The notes under the pieces: model-generated
The model's database searches: none
Told to the model about the DNA's origin: nothing
Seen by the model: only the letters and a program-made list of their open reading frames with translations
Made by a program: the position numbers and the translations under genes
Shown here: positions 9,918-16,938 of the stretch, piece after piece
Position numbering within the stretch: the first letter of the stretch is position 1
Layout: each line of letters starts with the position of its first letter
Source: Acidithiobacillus ferriphilus
GTDB lineage: Bacteria > Pseudomonadota > Gammaproteobacteria > Acidithiobacillales > Acidithiobacillaceae
DNA: 39,502 bases
Direction: 5' to 3'
Assembly: GCF_018854775.1 (NCBI RefSeq)
Contig: NZ_JAAZTY010000128.1
Coordinates: 1-39,502 of the forward strand

Positions 9918-10370
9918 CTACCCGCCATGCGCCTTTATTACGGTTTCGACACGCTGCGCGAATGCCGGATTCGTTTGCGCCTTTTTCATTAACGTCTCGT
10001 AGGCAACTGGTGAGAGATGATTCTTCGTCAGTACCGTTTTAACCTTCCGAGTATATGCCTGAATCAATTGTTGATGCTGGGTCTGCGTCAATTTTTGCGT
10101 AGCGAGGTCACGACGGATTTTTTGATTGATCGGTCGGACCGCTATGATCGCCGCAGCAAAATGATGTAACTCTCCGGGCCCCACCTTAGGGCCTGGAGAG
10201 GGCTGCGCCGACATCTTGGGCGCAGGGCTGCCCTGACTCGACGGCATGGCCGAACTCGAAGATTGCTGCTGTGTGGCCATGGAACTACCCATACTTGCGA
10301 GGGCCAAGGTACTGCCACAGGCAAAAACACCTGCTCCCAACAAAATGCGAAGTGTCAAATACTTTTTCAT
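9918..10370 (-). CDS. Exported small protein, DUF4168-like
   Basis: A 150-residue protein with a clear signal peptide (MKKYLTLRILLGAGVFACGS and on to about residue 25, ending ALA), then a low-complexity Ser/Pro/Gln linker at about 27-65. The C-terminal helical domain from about residue 68 runs ELHHFAAAIIAVRPINQKIR, then LSPVAYETLMKKAQTNPAFA and ends QRVETVIKAHGG. The pattern of F-A-A-x-x-x-I near its start and Y-x-x-L-x-x-x-A-Q-x-x-P-x-F near its end resembles DUF4168 proteins, which are secreted or periplasmic and of unknown function. The start has GGAG 6 bp upstream. A perfect 9-bp inverted repeat lies 30 bp upstream of the start and may control the gene. Confidence 0.7.
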   Translation of the reverse strand: MKKYLTLRILLGAGVFACGSTLALASMGSSMATQQQSSSSAMPSSQGSPAPKMSAQPSPGPKVGPGELHHFAAAIIAVRPINQKIRRDLATQKLTQTQHQQLIQAYTRKVKTVLTKNHLSPVAYETLMKKAQTNPAFAQRVETVIKAHGG

Positions 10371-10399
10371 AGGTACTCCTCTCTATGGGTTTCTAAATA

Positions 10400-10425
10400 A
10401 CTATTAACAGAATTGCGTTAATAGT
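10400..10425. promoter_or_regulatory. Perfect 9-bp inverted repeat upstream of the DUF4168-like gene
   Basis: The arms ACTATTAAC and GTTAATAGT are exact reverse complements separated by 8 bp. The element ends 30 bp upstream of the start codon at 10370, where a core promoter for that gene would lie. This is a typical position for a dimeric repressor site, although a hairpin in the 5' leader is also possible. Confidence 0.5.
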
Positions 10426-10606
10426 AGCAAAGATAATGGCGTAGTGCATATCCACATCAACCTTCACATGAAATGTACCGTAACATGATTTTTTTGTGAT
10501 GCCAACCATGTGCACATAATGGATAAATAGTTGTGCCCATGATAATTTTTGCGTTGCTCCATTGCCACGCCGAGATTCAAATTAATGATATACCATGAAT
10601 AATTCA

Positions 10607-10623
10607 TAACATTTATTATGTTA
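10607..10623. repeat. Short inverted repeat in AT-rich intergenic DNA
   Basis: TAACAT and ATGTTA form 6-bp arms around a 5-bp AT spacer. It sits in the middle of the intergenic region, over 200 bp from either start codon. In such AT-rich sequence a chance occurrence is quite possible. Confidence 0.25.
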
Positions 10624-10774
10624 GTGCTTGTTTTAAAATATATTTAATGCCATATGAAAGCGTGCCCCCCGTCTGGTTTCCCTCTGCTTTTCATGGAAAT
10701 ATATATCCGGTATGACTGCTTTGGTTTTCAATATTATTGCTTTCCATGCTGGTGTGGCGGCTACGCAACATCCA

Positions 10775-10789
10775 TGATAATCCTTATCA
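10775..10789. promoter_or_regulatory. Possible Fur-like operator half (TGATAA-3-TTATCA)
   Basis: TGATAA and TTATCA are reverse complements separated by TCC. The GATAAT...TTATC pattern resembles part of a classical Fur box, but only about half of a 19-bp consensus is present. It lies 28 bp upstream of the -35 element of the predicted APC permease promoter. Control by iron is only a guess. Confidence 0.25.
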
Positions 10790-10816
10790 CCAGCGAAGTA
10801 TTGCAATAAGCCATCC

Positions 10817-10846
10817 TTGACATAAGCAAAACTCTACTGGTACGGT
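10817..10846 (+). promoter_or_regulatory. Candidate sigma-70 promoter for the APC permease
   Basis: A perfect TTGACA at 10817-10822 is followed after 18 bp by TACGGT at 10841-10846, which matches the -10 consensus only partly. If used, transcription would begin near 10853 and leave a leader of about 185 nt before the permease ATG at 11038. That leader contains three inverted repeats. Confidence 0.45.
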
Positions 10847-10848
10847 GG

Positions 10849-10867
10849 GGTCGGCACGATGCCGACC
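10849..10867 (+). promoter_or_regulatory. Leader hairpin 1: perfect 8-bp stem, 3-nt loop
   Basis: GGTCGGCA and TGCCGACC are exact reverse complements around CGA. The element begins at the predicted transcription start of the permease gene. It could be a 5'-terminal RNA hairpin or a DNA operator overlapping the start site. No U-tract follows, so it is not a standard terminator. Confidence 0.45.
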
Positions 10868-10903
10868 GTGGCATCGCCATTTTGCCTATGAAAACGATCA
10901 CCT

Positions 10904-10926
10904 AACGATTCCTGACAGGAGTCGTT
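10904..10926 (+). promoter_or_regulatory. Leader hairpin 2: 11-nt arms, near-perfect
   Basis: AACGATTCCTG and CAGGAGTCGTT pair throughout, apart from one T-G position that is a U-G wobble in RNA, around a single A (in practice a 3-nt loop with 10 pairs). It lies in the predicted leader of the permease gene, 111 bp upstream of the ATG. No U-tract follows. Confidence 0.45.
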
Positions 10927-10980
10927 GTGCTGTCGAGGCGGTTCAGAAATCGCCAATGGCGCATCTGTTTTGTTAATTCA

Positions 10981-11006
10981 ATACAAATTATGTTAAAAAT
11001 TTGTAT
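10981..11006 (+). promoter_or_regulatory. Leader hairpin 3 or operator: perfect 8-bp AT-rich arms
   Basis: ATACAAAT and ATTTGTAT are exact reverse complements separated by 10 bp. The element ends 31 bp upstream of the permease ATG and 21 bp upstream of its Shine-Dalgarno AGGAG. The spacing of arm centres suits a dimeric DNA-binding protein; weak pairing makes a strong RNA hairpin less likely. Confidence 0.4.
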
Positions 11007-11037
11007 GGTTTCCATGACGCGCATTCCAGGAGAAATA

Positions 11038-12657
11038 ATGGCATCCGTAAAACCTCGGACCATAAAAGGGAAGCTGCGGCGAGAAGGTTCTCTGCACGGC
11101 CTTATACTGGCCTGTGTGGGCGCTTCAATTGGTTCTGGATGGTTGTTTGGGCCACTATATACGGCACAGCAGGCAGGCCCCTATGCGGTCGGTTCATGGA
11201 TGATCGGCGCCTTCGCTATCCTTTTGCTGGCGCTGGTCTTTGCAGAACTTGGTCCGCTGATTCCCCGGGCGGGGGCAGTGGTTCATCTGGCCCACGTGGG
11301 AAACGGCCCGATCGTCGGCCATATGTGGAGCTGGATTCTCTTTCTTTCTTACGCGACCATCGCGCCCATCGAAGTTACGGCCATACTGACTTACGCTAAT
11401 AATTACCTGCCGGGATTATTGCTGCAGCATTCCGACCTGCTCAGCAGCAAGGGTTTCGCCGTCGCGCTGGTATTGCTAGCCTTCTTTGTTGCCATCAATT
11501 TTCTGGTGGTACGCTGGGTGTTGAAAATCAACAATGGTGCCACCTGGTGGAAAATTTCGATTCCCGTGCTGACGGTTGGGGTATTGCTCGCCACATCGTG
11601 GCACCCAGGTAATTTCGTAGTGCATGCACAGAATGCAGCGGCAGATTTTCACGGAATGTTCGTTGCCGTGGCCACCGGCGGTGTGATTTTCAGCCTGCTG
11701 GGTTTCCGTCACGCTATCGACCTGGCGGGAGAAAGTAAAAACCCGAAACGGGATGTACCGATTGCCGTTATCGCATCTGTCTTGATTGCGTCGGGAATTT
11801 ATATCGCCTTGCAGGTGGCTTTTATCGGTGCGATACATCCTGATGATTTGGCGGTGGGGGGTTGGCGGCGCCTCCATTTTTCGGGAATTAATGGTCCTTT
11901 TGCCGCCCTTGCCGCTGCGGTGGGAGCCGGTTGGCTGGCTGTGCTGCTGTACGTCGATGCGTTTGTATCGCCGGGTGGGACCGCATTGATTTATACCACC
12001 ACGGCAGCCCGGGTTACCCTGGCGACCGCCGATACCGGGGCGTTGCCCAAATGGGTCGCACGCATCAATCGGCATGGTGTCCCTTGGGCCAGCCTGATTT
12101 TGCTGTATGTTGTCGGTGCGATCTTCTTTTTTCCGTTTCCCTCGTGGCAGAAAATGGTAGGTTACATCGCTTCAATGACGGTGCTGTCCTATATCATCGG
12201 CCCCATCGCACTGATTCAGTTACGTCGGGCGATGCCTGACCTGGAGCGCCCCTTTCGCTTGTGGGCGGCACCAGTTATCGCACCTCTCACCTTCGTCGTG
12301 GCAAGCTGGATCGTGTTCTGGGCGGGTCTGAACACCCTGAACTTCATTTTCGGCACTTTGTTCGCCCTGCTCATCTTTTACGCGCTCACCGGCATCTGGC
12401 GGAAAGGACGGTGGTCCGCAATGGGATGGCAGTATATGTGGTGGATTATCCCCTATTTTCTGGGTCTGTGGGGAATCAGCTGGCTGAGCCCGGCAATTCT
12501 GGGCGGAACGGGAGTGCTTGGATTTTTTTCCGGCATGGCGGCGGTAGCCATTTTGAGCCTGCTGATATTTTATGTGGCAATTCATCAGGCGGTGGCGGAC
12601 GGTACCATGAGAGCCTACATGCATCACTTTAGCAAACGCGGTTCCAGTGCACCGTGA
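11038..12657 (+). CDS. APC-superfamily amino acid permease
   Basis: A 539-residue inner-membrane transporter with about 12 to 14 membrane segments. The first segment carries the unwound substrate-site motif GASIGSGWLFGP (28-39), characteristic of APC transporters, and the sixth-segment region contains FSLLGFRHAIDLAGESKNPK followed by RDVP, also typical. The family imports amino acids or amines by proton symport or exchange; the substrate is not evident. The ATG at 11038 has AGGAG 5 bp upstream and is preferred over an in-frame GTG at 10927. A structured leader of about 185 nt precedes it. The next gene, a cyclophilin, starts 193 bp downstream. Confidence 0.9.
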   Translation: MASVKPRTIKGKLRREGSLHGLILACVGASIGSGWLFGPLYTAQQAGPYAVGSWMIGAFAILLLALVFAELGPLIPRAGAVVHLAHVGNGPIVGHMWSWILFLSYATIAPIEVTAILTYANNYLPGLLLQHSDLLSSKGFAVALVLLAFFVAINFLVVRWVLKINNGATWWKISIPVLTVGVLLATSWHPGNFVVHAQNAAADFHGMFVAVATGGVIFSLLGFRHAIDLAGESKNPKRDVPIAVIASVLIASGIYIALQVAFIGAIHPDDLAVGGWRRLHFSGINGPFAALAAAVGAGWLAVLLYVDAFVSPGGTALIYTTTAARVTLATADTGALPKWVARINRHGVPWASLILLYVVGAIFFFPFPSWQKMVGYIASMTVLSYIIGPIALIQLRRAMPDLERPFRLWAAPVIAPLTFVVASWIVFWAGLNTLNFIFGTLFALLIFYALTGIWRKGRWSAMGWQYMWWIIPYFLGLWGISWLSPAILGGTGVLGFFSGMAAVAILSLLIFYVAIHQAVADGTMRAYMHHFSKRGSSAP

Positions 12658-12850
12658 AGAAGGCGTTTTTGTGGTTGCTGCGGATGCGGGTTTGGCTTTT
12701 TATCGCAACGACGGCGTTCTACCCTCCCGAGCCGGGTCCGGGTATCGACAAGGCCCGCTCTGTCGCTTTACTCTTGGCCTTCGTCGCCGCTGGCCTGAGT
12801 GGTGAATTTTTCCATCGGGGCGCTGATGCCCTGAATTCTGAGGAGTGTTC

Positions 12851-13363
12851 ATGGCAAATCCGCAAGTAGTACTGCACAGCAACAAGGGTGATATCGTCAT
12901 AGAGCTGGACGCCGACAAAGCGCCCAACACCGTCGAGAACTTTCTGAAGTATGTCGATGAGGGTTTTTTTGACGGCACCATCTTTCATCGCGTGATACCC
13001 GGCTTCATGATTCAGGGCGGCGGTTTTACGGCGGACATGCAGCAGAAAAAGGTCCATGCGCCCATCGCCAATGAGGCGGAGAATGGTCTGAAGAATGCGC
13101 GGGGCACTCTCGCCATGGCGCGGACCAATGATCCCCACTCCGCCACCGCGCAGTTCTTCATCAATCTGACAGACAATGATTTCCTCAACTTCAAGACGCC
13201 CTCAGGATCGGGCTGGGGTTATGCCGTTTTCGGCAAGGTCGTCAACGGGATGGATGTGGTAGACGACATCGCCAAGAGCCCGACTGGTAACCAGGGTATG
13301 CACCAGGACGTTCCCAAGGAGACCATTTCCATCGACAAGGGTGAGCGTCTGTCTGCGGCCTGA
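12851..13363 (+). CDS. ppiB: Peptidyl-prolyl cis-trans isomerase, cyclophilin type
   Basis: A 170-residue cytoplasmic cyclophilin (no signal peptide) that speeds proline isomerisation during folding. Family residues are all visible: [15 protein letters not shown] (about 44-58) includes the catalytic Arg and Phe/Gln positions, then [20 protein letters not shown] and [13 protein letters not shown]. The ATG at 12851 has AGGAG 5 bp upstream; a GTG two codons earlier falls on that site and is unlikely. The lpxH frame begins inside its last codons, suggesting coupled expression, a common ppiB-lpxH arrangement. Confidence 0.95.
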   Translation: MANPQVVLHSNKGDIVIELDADKAPNTVENFLKYVDEGFFDGTIFHRVIPGFMIQGGGFTADMQQKKVHAPIANEAENGLKNARGTLAMARTNDPHSATAQFFINLTDNDFLNFKTPSGSGWGYAVFGKVVNGMDVVDDIAKSPTGNQGMHQDVPKETISIDKGERLSAA

Positions 13364-14141
13364 GTCCATAACGGTGCACGGTGCAGACTTTGATAACGGC
13401 CCCGTGCTGTTTATCTCTGACCTGCATCTGTGCTCCGCACAGCCCGCGCTGACCGCCCTCTTCCGCCATTTTTGTTTGCACGAGGGCCGGGCTGCGCGGG
13501 CTGTTTTTATTCTGGGCGATCTGTTTGACTACTGGGTGCATCGGGAGCAGGCGGCGGAAGCGCCTTATGCGGAAATCCTTGCCCTGCTCCATGATCTGCA
13601 GAAGCAGGGCACCACGGTGTACCTCATGGTCGGTAACCGGGACTTTGCTCTGGATGCCGCCTTTCTGGTGCAGTTCGGGATCATCGCCCTGCCCGATCCG
13701 GCGCTGCTGCAACTGGGTGATCGGCGTATCCTGCTGACCCATGGTGACTTGCTGTGTAGCGACGATCATCGTTATCAGCGTTTTCGCCGGGTGATCCGCC
13801 ATCCGTTGACTCGCCTGACGCTGGGACGCCTGCCTTATGCCTGGCTCCGGCGCATCGCCCGCGGATTGCGGCGCGGCAGTAGCCGGGAAGTGCGGGCCAA
13901 GGCACCAGCCATAACCGATGCCAATCCGCAGACCATCGTCGCCGCCCTCCACGGGGAGGGTGCTTTCGCGCTGGATGGTGCCCCTTATGACATTTTGATT
14001 CACGGCCATACCCATCGTCCCGTTTGGGAGCGGGGTCCGGCGGGACGGCGCATGGTGCTGGGTGCCTGGAATGCTGATGGCGCACAAATCGGGCGCTGGG
14101 AGAACGGCCAATGGTCCTTGCAGCTACTGAGTCCACCGTAA
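13341..14141 (+). CDS. lpxH: UDP-2,3-diacylglucosamine diphosphatase
   Basis: Hydrolyses UDP-2,3-diacylglucosamine to lipid X and UMP in lipid A synthesis at the inner membrane face. It is a calcineurin-like metallophosphoesterase with the expected metal-ligand motifs: [44 protein letters not shown] and [12 protein letters not shown]. The start is uncertain. GTG at 13341 gives 266 residues with a 23-bp overlap with ppiB; GTG at 13374 removes 11 residues and begins after the ppiB stop. Because the conserved core starts at about residue 22, both produce complete enzymes. Confidence 0.92.
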   Translation: MSVCLRPESITVHGADFDNGPVLFISDLHLCSAQPALTALFRHFCLHEGRAARAVFILGDLFDYWVHREQAAEAPYAEILALLHDLQKQGTTVYLMVGNRDFALDAAFLVQFGIIALPDPALLQLGDRRILLTHGDLLCSDDHRYQRFRRVIRHPLTRLTLGRLPYAWLRRIARGLRRGSSREVRAKAPAITDANPQTIVAALHGEGAFALDGAPYDILIHGHTHRPVWERGPAGRRMVLGAWNADGAQIGRWENGQWSLQLLSPP

Positions 14142-14172
14142 TTTCTGCTTTTACGCGACCGGAGGGATCAAC

Positions 14173-16656
14173 ATGGACGCCACGGAGCATAATTCAATGG
14201 CATGCGGTCTGAGCAGCGCTGCGGCCTCGGCGTTGCAGCAACAATACGGACCCAATCGCCTGCCCACGGCCCATGCGCCGCGCTGGTGGCAACAGCTGCT
14301 GGCGCAGTTTCGCAACACCCTCATCGCGATTCTGCTGGCCGCTGCACTCTTATCGCTGGTACTCGGACATCTGGTAGACGGCGCGGTCATCGGCACGGTG
14401 ATCCTGATCAACACCCTGCTCGGCTTTGTTCAGGAGAACCGCGCGGAGAAAGCCGTGCAGGCACTGCAATCCTTTCTCGCCCCGCAGGTGCTGGTCTGCC
14501 GCGATGACGGCTGGCAGCAGCTGCCCGCGGAAGCACTGGTGCCCGGCGACTGGGTGCGGGTAGAAAATGGCGCACGCATCAGCGCGGACATGCGCTTGCT
14601 GGAGGCGCATGCCCTGCGGGTGGACGAATCCCTGCTGACGGGGGAATCCGTCCCGGTGAATAAAACCACTTCTGGCGACGCGGGCGAGTTACTGCTGCGG
14701 GCCGGAACGCTGGTGACCGGGGGAGATGGCGTTGGCCAGGTGACCGCCACCGGCAGTGCCACCGAAATAGGCCGTATCCATCAGCTCATGGGAACTACCC
14801 TGAGCATGCGCTCGCCTCTGCTGGAGCGCATCAGCCGCTTGTCGCGGACGCTCGCCTTCACCGTCGTTCTTCTGGCGGCCATCGCGGCGGGTATCGCCTG
14901 GTGGCGAGGCGAAGCGCTGGAATTCGCCCTGCTCGCCGCCATCAGTCTGGCGGTAGCCATTATTCCCGAAGGGCTGCCAGCGATAATTAGCGTGACCCTG
15001 GCGCTGGGTGTGCAGCGCATGGCGCAACGGGGCGCCATCGTCCGTCGGTTACCGGCGGTGGAAACCCTGGGCACGGTTACCGTCATTTGCACCGATAAAA
15101 CGGGCACCCTGACGGAGAATCGTATGACCGTGCAGGACCTGGCCCTCGCCGATGACTCCCCTGCCCTGCTGCAACGTGCCCTGCGGGTCATGATTTTGTG
15201 TAATGACGCCCAACTACGCAACGATAAGAGCGGTATCGGTGACCCTCTGGAACAGGCCCTGCTCCGCTATGCGGGCACGCATGGTGCGGACGTCGACGTG
15301 TCGCGGATGGAATCTCCGCGGGTGGATGCCCGGCCTTTCAGCCACGAGCAGCCCTTCATGGCGACGCGCCACAGCGACGGCATCGCCATTAAAGGTGCCC
15401 CGGAGTGGGTCCTGCAGCGCTGTCGGTGGATGGCGACCGCCAGCGGGGTGGCGGAAGTCGTTCCGGCCTATTGGCACAAAGTCATTGCGGACATGGCGAC
15501 TGCCGGCATGCGCACCATTGCCCTGGCCAGCGCGGTGGATGGGCAGTGGGAGACTCTGGACGATGGTGGCTGGACCTGGTTGGGCGTTGTCGCCCTGCTG
15601 GATCCCCCGCGTGCCGCCGTACCGGCCGCCATTGCCGCCTGCCGCAGCGCGGGTATCCGAGTGATCATGGTTACCGGCGATCATCCGCAGACGGCGGCCA
15701 CTATCGCCCGTCAGGTCGGCATTCTGGAGGATGGTCCGGCGGCGGTGGTCGATCATGCCCAGTGGGCCAGCGCGAATGCCGAGGAACGGCAGGCCCTGGC
15801 CCGCGACGCGGTGGTTTTCGCCAGGGTGCAGCCCGCCGACAAGCTGGAACTGGTGCAGACCCTGCAGGCCAGCGGCGAGGTGGTCGCCATGACCGGTGAT
15901 GGCGTCAACGATGCACCCGCCTTGCGCCGGGCGCAGATTGGCGTGGCCATGGGGCAATCAGGGAGCGACGTGGCCCGTGAGGCCGCGGCCATGGTACTGA
16001 GTGACGACGACTTTGCCCATATCGCCACCGCCGTGGCGGAGGGGCGCCACATCTATGACAATATCCGGCGCACGACTTTCTTTATGCTGCCGACGAATTT
16101 TTCGGAAGGGCTGGTGATTTTTTTCGCGGTGCTGTCGGGAATGACCCTGCCTATCACTCCACTGCAAATACTCTGGGTGAACACGATTACCGCCAGTACG
16201 CTGACCCTGGCATTTGCATTCATGGGAGCGGATAAAGGCGTGATGGAGCGCCAACCGCGTCCGGCTCGGGAGGCGCTCATTCCAGGGATTTTGTGGTGGC
16301 GCATCTCCGGATTGAGCACCTTTCTGGTGGTAACCGTCTTTGTGGTGTTTTTGGGCGATGCGACTCTGCACAGTGACCGTCATGCGCATACGCTGGCGGT
16401 GAACGCCCTGGTAGGCATGGAGGCTGGAATCCTGTTGGCCATGTATGGGCGCTGGCGTCATGACCGGGGGGATGTCGTCCTGATGGTAGCGATGTTGGCT
16501 GCTCTGATTGCACAGGGGCTTTTCTCCTGTCTGCCATTTTTTCAGCGGATATTCGCGACAACGGCCATGGGAAGCGCGGATATGGGGATCATTGCCGCCT
16601 GCACGGCGTTGGCGTGGCTGGCTGGTAAACTTGCGACGGCGTCGCAGACTGATTGA
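14173..16656 (+). CDS. P2-type cation-transporting P-type ATPase
   Basis: An 827-residue membrane pump with all P-type ATPase elements: the actuator TGES (156-159), M4 PEGLPA (265-270), phosphorylation site CTDKTGTLT with Asp308, nucleotide-binding KGAPE (408-411), and hinge MTGDGVNDAPALR near 573-585. It resembles the SERCA/PMR1-like P2 group. By alignment with SERCA, the M4 Glu, the M5 Asn642 and Glu645, and the M6 Asn670 and Thr673 are kept, but the M6 aspartate (SERCA D800) is Ala674. The transported ion is therefore uncertain: calcium, manganese or a monovalent ion are all possible. The start is ATG with GGAG about 9 bp upstream. Confidence 0.92.
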   Translation: MDATEHNSMACGLSSAAASALQQQYGPNRLPTAHAPRWWQQLLAQFRNTLIAILLAAALLSLVLGHLVDGAVIGTVILINTLLGFVQENRAEKAVQALQSFLAPQVLVCRDDGWQQLPAEALVPGDWVRVENGARISADMRLLEAHALRVDESLLTGESVPVNKTTSGDAGELLLRAGTLVTGGDGVGQVTATGSATEIGRIHQLMGTTLSMRSPLLERISRLSRTLAFTVVLLAAIAAGIAWWRGEALEFALLAAISLAVAIIPEGLPAIISVTLALGVQRMAQRGAIVRRLPAVETLGTVTVICTDKTGTLTENRMTVQDLALADDSPALLQRALRVMILCNDAQLRNDKSGIGDPLEQALLRYAGTHGADVDVSRMESPRVDARPFSHEQPFMATRHSDGIAIKGAPEWVLQRCRWMATASGVAEVVPAYWHKVIADMATAGMRTIALASAVDGQWETLDDGGWTWLGVVALLDPPRAAVPAAIAACRSAGIRVIMVTGDHPQTAATIARQVGILEDGPAAVVDHAQWASANAEERQALARDAVVFARVQPADKLELVQTLQASGEVVAMTGDGVNDAPALRRAQIGVAMGQSGSDVAREAAAMVLSDDDFAHIATAVAEGRHIYDNIRRTTFFMLPTNFSEGLVIFFAVLSGMTLPITPLQILWVNTITASTLTLAFAFMGADKGVMERQPRPAREALIPGILWWRISGLSTFLVVTVFVVFLGDATLHSDRHAHTLAVNALVGMEAGILLAMYGRWRHDRGDVVLMVAMLAALIAQGLFSCLPFFQRIFATTAMGSADMGIIAACTALAWLAGKLATASQTD

Positions 16657-16683
16657 GGCGCGTCGCTACGCGCGTGTTCATGC

Positions 16684-16689
16684 TAGAAT
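16684..16689 (+). promoter_or_regulatory. Extended -10 promoter element for the small ORF at 16728
   Basis: TAGAAT preceded by TG one base upstream (TGCTAGAAT) is an extended -10 element; no good -35 is seen, which such promoters tolerate. Transcription would start near 16696, leaving a leader of about 32 nt with a strong AGGAG at 16714-16718. Confidence 0.4.
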
Positions 16690-16727
16690 GGAACCGTATC
16701 GTCATCGACTGAGAGGAGAACCAGGTT

Positions 16728-16934
16728 ATGAAAAAGGAGACGTTACGCATCGTCCCCAAACGCCTGAAACCGCGCTCCGGCGTGCAGCCCACCAGGGTGG
16801 AAAGGGACCAGACGGTATACAGTCGCAAGGTCAAGCATCGCGGCCAGGCGGGTCTGGAGGAAGATTCTCATGCTGTGGCGACGATATCCTGTCGTCACAG
16901 CATGAGAATCTCCGTCGCTGCTTTCATCGGATAG
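16728..16934 (+). CDS. Small basic protein, possible ArfA-type ribosome-rescue factor encoded on a self-truncating message
   Basis: A 68-codon ORF with AGGAG 9 bp upstream of ATG. The first 45 residues are very basic (MKKETLRIVPKRLKPRSGVQ, later RVERDQTVYSRKVKHRGQ). From codon 45 the coding sequence is occupied by a 21-bp hairpin (16862-16911), so residues after about 44 are an unconstrained-looking tail. In E. coli, ArfA is made from an mRNA cut or terminated at a hairpin inside its ORF, and its essential part contains [20 protein letters not shown]. The segment RVERDQTVYSRKVKHRG here has the same RVE...Y-x-RK-x-KH pattern. The architecture is seen directly; the ArfA identity is inference. 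It lies between the ATPase and a membrane-protein gene that starts 5 bp after the stop. Confidence 0.5.
   Translation: MKKETLRIVPKRLKPRSGVQPTRVERDQTVYSRKVKHRGQAGLEEDSHAVATISCRHSMRISVAAFIG
16862..16911 (+). promoter_or_regulatory. 21-bp hairpin inside the 3' part of the small basic ORF
   Basis: The arms 16862-16882 and 16891-16911 are reverse complements over 21 positions with one G-U wobble; the loop is 8 nt. The left arm begins AGATTCTCATGCTGTGG and the right arm ends CAGCATGAGAATCT. The downstream sequence (CCGTCGCTGC) has no U-tract, so this is not a classical Rho-independent terminator. A perfect stem of this length is a typical RNase III substrate. It falls completely within the coding frame, before the stop at 16932. 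Confidence 0.85.
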
Positions 16935-16938
16935 TCCG

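Larger units (their letters stand above)
10371..11037. other. AT-rich 667-bp intergenic region rich in inverted repeats
   Basis: No convincing gene is visible between the DUF4168-like gene and the APC permease; the in-frame extension of the permease back to a GTG at 10927 is not supported by a ribosome site. The stretch is clearly more AT-rich than its surroundings. It contains several inverted repeats, listed separately: 10400-10425, 10607-10623, 10775-10789, 10849-10867, 10904-10926 and 10981-11006. A plausible sigma-70-type promoter sits at 10817-10846. The two divergent genes are therefore probably regulated from here. Confidence 0.75.

Noticed and set aside
10927-11037. In-frame GTG extension of the APC permease
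   Set aside because: It includes two of the leader inverted repeats, lacks a ribosome site, and adds residues not typical of the family; the ATG at 11038 has AGGAG at ideal spacing.
12654-12869. 71-codon frame starting with GTG after the APC permease
   Set aside because: It overlaps the ribosome site and first codons of ppiB, has no ribosome site of its own, and shows no recognisable motif. A chance frame is more likely.
16862-16911. Reading the 21-bp hairpin as a normal Rho-independent terminator of the ATPase gene
   Set aside because: No U-tract follows, the next gene starts 27 bp later, and the stem lies inside an ORF that has its own promoter and ribosome site.
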